Positions 63,699 through 64,000 of a stretch of 64,000 bases of DNA are shown piece by piece (position 1 is the stretch's first letter; the number at the start of each line of letters is the position of its first letter). A program made the translations under genes and the position numbers. The notes below the pieces were generated by a model, which was not told the DNA's origin, searched no databases, and saw only the letters and a list, made by a program, of their open reading frames with translations. Source of the DNA: Longimicrobiales bacterium (GTDB taxonomy: Bacteria > Gemmatimonadota > Gemmatimonadetes > Longimicrobiales > Gaopeijiaceae); assembly GCA_028823235.1 (NCBI GenBank), contig JAPKBW010000003.1:62001-126000 (forward strand). The letters run 5' to 3'.

Positions 63699-64000
63699 TC
63701 AGCTTCGGAGTGGGTCCAGCCCTAGTACGCTCATCGCGGAACCCACCGTGTGGACCGACCCTGTTACCACGACGGTCCCCCCGTGTGCTCGTTCCTTCGC
63801 CGTCTGCATCGCTTGGACAAAATCCTGCACGACCTGCACTTCGCCTGCAGCACCTACGCGGTGAGCCGCCGCACCCGGATCCCAACGTCGCTCCTCGGGA
63901 ACCGAGGGAGGCTGGGTGAGGATCGCCGCGTCGGTACGAGCCAGAAGCTCCGGCAGCATGTTCGGCCAATCCTTGTCCCCCTGCACACCGATCAATCCAA
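63699..64000 (-). CDS. folC: bifunctional folylpolyglutamate/dihydrofolate synthase, C-terminal fragment
   Basis: The open frame runs in from the right edge for about 100 codons: GVQGDKDWPNMLPELLARTDAAILTQPPSVPEERRWDP and the closing TVVVTGSVHTVGSAMSVLGLDP. This is the usual end of FolC, including the GSVHTVGSAM motif of the second Rossmann-like domain. The rest lies outside the window. FolC adds glutamate to folates and often to dihydropteroate. It heads the folC-hisS-proS-lysA-guaA run by position. Confidence 0.85.
   Translation of the reverse strand, partial: GLIGVQGDKDWPNMLPELLARTDAAILTQPPSVPEERRWDPGAAAHRVGAAGEVQVVQDFVQAMQTAKERAHGGTVVVTGSVHTVGSAMSVLGLDPLRS

Overview
The window reads as chromosomal sequence from a GC-rich, diderm (outer-membrane-bearing) bacterium. 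I place it, by inference only, in or near the Gemmatimonadota. The grounds are secreted and outer-membrane proteins with ...AQ-type signal peptides, a DUF4159/DUF4175-like pair, a secreted 'asparagine synthetase B'-like protein, an Ig-like-domain lipoprotein, a carboxypeptidase-regulatory-like protein, and a GlnRS carrying a YqeY/GatB tail. Most of the content is housekeeping. Both edges cut genes: an AI-2E-family transporter on the left and folC on the right. Starts are often GTG or TTG, and most neighbouring genes overlap by 1-8 bases, so translational coupling looks common.

Layout. 1-2000: partial transporter, ArfB-like release factor, YkgJ-type Cys-cluster protein, small zinc ribbon, tRNA with CAU anticodon. 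2080-4880: trkA-trkH potassium uptake. 4929-5677: a broken cupin gene. 5674-8718: M50 protease-scpA-scpB-rluB operon. 8833-9087: rpsT. 9192-12000: pyrR-pyrB-pyrC. 12217-14133: an NhaC-type antiporter with an added secreted N-terminal domain. 14174-20598: GHL10 lipoprotein, tadA, a LexA-like repressor, gltX and glnS. 20981-23385: three secreted or outer-membrane proteins. 23714-31448: ispG, a CDGSH protein, a MORN-like lipoprotein, an alpha/beta hydrolase, a SnoaL-like protein, a TonB-plug-like protein, an integrase remnant beside tRNA-Ser(UGA), a DoxX-like protein and a TlpA-like thioredoxin.

31420-41177 is a long minus-strand run: valS, Ig-like lipoprotein, selA, gmhB, erpA-like, MBL hydrolase, purN, purH. 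41178-41895 is gene-poor and carries two abutting inverted repeats. 41896-44855: FAH-family hydrolase, DapL-like aminotransferase, an anchored hypothetical protein and a small membrane protein. 44946-55966: trxA followed by a tightly overlapped operon, rsmI-DUF4159-DUF4175-like coiled-coil protein-TPR-secreted AsnB-like-JAB/DinG helicase fusion. 56052-57838: mce, a small lipoprotein and ridA, interleaved with two decayed genes. 57846-64000: folC-hisS-small membrane protein-proS-lysA-guaA.

I see no CRISPR array, phage, intact insertion sequence or recognised defence island. The least ordinary items are a LexA homologue that lacks the whole autocleavage apparatus, a RadC-like JAB domain fused to a DinG-type helicase that has lost one iron-sulfur cysteine, the fully overlapped operon that ends with it, twin palindromes in a gene-poor gap, and four decayed genes.
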